NCBI GenBank assembly: GCA_025655455.1
Contig: JAHXIV010000070.1
Location: 1 to 56,335, forward strand
Direction of reading: 5' to 3'
DNA: 56,335 nucleotides
Origin: a gamma proteobacterium symbiont of Taylorina sp.
GTDB lineage: Bacteria > Pseudomonadota > Gammaproteobacteria > GRL18
In this document: in pieces, positions 54,848 through 56,335 of the stretch
Position numbering within the stretch: position 1 is the first letter of the stretch
Layout: each line of letters opens with the position of its first letter
Notes under the pieces: model-generated
Told to the model about the DNA's origin: nothing
Database searches by the model: none
What the model saw: only the letters and a program-made list of their open reading frames with translations
Translations under genes and position numbers: made by a program

Positions 54848-56335
54848 TCATGATTCTAATAAATCCCAACGTTCATAAACAACCTCCAGTTTCTGGTTAA
54901 TGTCTTCCAGTCTGGATAACTCTTTATTAATTTGATTTTGATCCTGTTGATAAAATTCCGGTACGGCAATAATTGCTTCTAATGCCGATTGTTGTTTTTC
55001 TAATTTTTCTATTTTATTGGGTAATTCATCCAGCTCTCTTTGCTCTTTGTATGAAAGTTTAATAGCCGGTTCAATTTTTTTCTTTTTTGTTTCTGGTTTG
55101 GATAATTGGCTCGTCTTTGCTGCAGAGACTGAAAGCGGCTCTTTTCTTTGGCGCAGCCAGTCATCATAACCACCCACATATTCATTTAAACCATCAGCTT
55201 CAAAAACCAGGGAACTGGTGATTACATTGTTAAGAAATGAGCGATCATGACTGACAATAATTAATGTCCCTTTATATTCCACTAATAATGATTCTAATAA
55301 TTCCAGCGTATCACTGTCTAAATCATTGGTTGGCTCATCCAGTACCAGTAAATTTGCCGGACGGGTAAATAACTTTGCCAGCAATAAGCGATTTCTTTCT
55401 CCACCCGAGAGCGCTTTAACTGAAACTTTGGCACGCTCTGATGAAAAGAGAAAGTCTCTTAAATAACTATAGACATGACGTTCCCGACCATTAATACTGA
55501 CAAATTCACGCCCCTGTCCAATATTTTCAAGAATAGATTTTTCCTGATCCAGTTGATTACGTAATTGATCGAAATAAGCTATTTCTAATTTTGTACCCAG
55601 TTTAACTTTACCGGATTGCGGGGCCAGTTCACCCAGCAGCAAATTGAGTAAAGTCGTTTTACCTACACCATTGGGACCGATAATACCAATACGATCGCCA
55701 CGTAATATGGTTGTTGAAAAATTACTGACAATAGACTGATTTTCAAATTCAAAAGTAATTTTATCAATATCAACAACCAGTTTTCCGGAATTCTTTTTAT
55801 CATCCAGCTCTAATTTGGCCTTACCTTGTAAATTTCTGCGCTGACCGCGCTCATCACGCATGGCTTTTAAGGCTCTGACACGACCTTCATTTCGAGTGCG
55901 GCGTGCCTTGATTCCCTGGCGTACCCAGACTTCTTCCTGCGCCAATTTTTTATCAAACAACTCATTGGCTTTTTCCTCAGCATGAAGCATTTCATCTTTA
56001 CGTCGTAAAAATGTTTCATAATCCCCGGGAAATGAAACCAGTAATCCCCTGTCCAATTCAAGGATTCTGGTCGCTACATTTTGTAAAAATATTCTGTCAT
56101 GAGTAATAAAAAGCACACAACCACTATAAGTTTTAAGAAAGTTTTCCAGCCATAAAATAGAATCAATATCCAAATGGTTAGTAGGTTCATCCAACATAAG
56201 AATATCAGGCTCATTAACCAGCGATCTGGCCAGCATCACGCGTCGTTTTAAACCACCCGAAAGATTTTCAATCAGCTCATCAGCCGAAAGTTGCAGGCGT
56301 GAAATAGTTTCTTCCACCTTCTGTACCATAGACCA
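54848..56335 (-). CDS. uup: ABC-F ATPase Uup (5' end beyond the window)
   Basis: The frame is open to the window edge, so the first ABC domain is partial: LSGGLKRRVMLARSL signature, ILMLDEPTNHLD Walker B. The linker (EVWVRQGIKARRTRNEGRVR, ALKAMRDERGQRR) is Uup-specific. The second ABC domain is complete: GPNGVGKTTLL, LSGGERNRLLLAKLF, LLVLDEPTNDLD, LIIVSHDRSFL. A C-terminal coiled coil (SYKEQRELDELPNKIEKLEK to the end) binds DNA in Uup. Soluble; linked to ribosome function and to stability of repeats and transposons. 495 codons are visible. Confidence 0.93.
   Translation of the reverse strand, partial: WSMVQKVEETISRLQLSADELIENLSGGLKRRVMLARSLVNEPDILMLDEPTNHLDIDSILWLENFLKTYSGCVLFITHDRIFLQNVATRILELDRGLLVSFPGDYETFLRRKDEMLHAEEKANELFDKKLAQEEVWVRQGIKARRTRNEGRVRALKAMRDERGQRRNLQGKAKLELDDKKNSGKLVVDIDKITFEFENQSIVSNFSTTILRGDRIGIIGPNGVGKTTLLNLLLGELAPQSGKVKLGTKLEIAYFDQLRNQLDQEKSILENIGQGREFVSINGRERHVYSYLRDFLFSSERAKVSVKALSGGERNRLLLAKLFTRPANLLVLDEPTNDLDSDTLELLESLLVEYKGTLIIVSHDRSFLNNVITSSLVFEADGLNEYVGGYDDWLRQRKEPLSVSAAKTSQLSKPETKKKKIEPAIKLSYKEQRELDELPNKIEKLEKQQSALEAIIAVPEFYQQDQNQINKELSRLEDINQKLEVVYERWDLLES

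Overview
The window is AT-rich chromosomal DNA from a gammaproteobacterium. The block pyrF-lapB-ihfB-rpsA-cmk-aroA, the S1 and IHF-beta sequences, a LapD/LapG pair and a RoxA-type oxygenase all point there. A secreted Gly/Asn/Tyr/Trp-rich protein resembling sulfur-globule envelope proteins, many c-type cytochromes, a nitrous-oxide reductase cluster and menaquinone genes suggest a respiratory, probably sulfur-oxidising organism that can use N2O under low oxygen. I do not name a genus.

Layout. 1-1.4 kb: decayed redoxin and msrB genes, then a CopG/ParE-type toxin-antitoxin pair with a visible operator. 1.4-9.3 kb (minus strand): the housekeeping block and a glycerate-kinase-like gene. 9.3-10.6 kb: the sulfur-globule-like two-gene operon and an EAL-domain remnant. 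10.6-15.6 kb: malate dehydrogenase, roxA, glutamate dehydrogenase, a metal-ligand adenylate kinase and a small repetitive secreted protein. 15.6-18.3 kb: lapD and lapG, the c-di-GMP control module for a surface adhesin that is not in the window. 18.6-30.5 kb (minus): a nos cluster with features of clade II (Sec-type NosZ, NosB-like membrane protein, NosD, NosG, NosH, NosF, NosL, NosY, three cytochromes c, no NosR). 30.7-37.3 kb (plus, divergent): menF-menD-menB-menA-menC. 37.4-42.4 kb: a Tat-exported superoxide-reductase-like protein, then an operon of diguanylate cyclase, YfiR-like protein and TonB-dependent receptor. 42.47-54.74 kb: a decayed genomic island at the 3' end of tRNA-Ser(GGA). 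54.8 kb to the end: an Uup-type ABC-F ATPase running off the window.

How the parts may work together. NosG/NosH are thought to feed menaquinol electrons towards cytochromes c and NosZ, and menaquinone genes lie divergently next to nosZ with a perfect TTGAT-N4-ATCAA (FNR/DNR-type) box between them. A second perfect box precedes the diheme cytochrome gene inside the nos cluster. This suggests an oxygen- or NO-controlled menaquinol-to-N2O respiratory unit, perhaps acquired as a block.

The least explained features are two related palindromic elements (2256-2377 and 20350-20464). They share a 54-nt core whose two hairpins carry compensatory base changes, enclosed by long perfect inverted arms that differ between the two sites. 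The second lies inside the nos cluster. The island is also unusual: four copies of the tRNA-Ser 3' end, a 356-bp nearly identical direct repeat, repeated GTGCCC sites, duplicated toxin-antitoxin pieces, a helicase gene broken by a hairpin-rich insertion, and no integrase.
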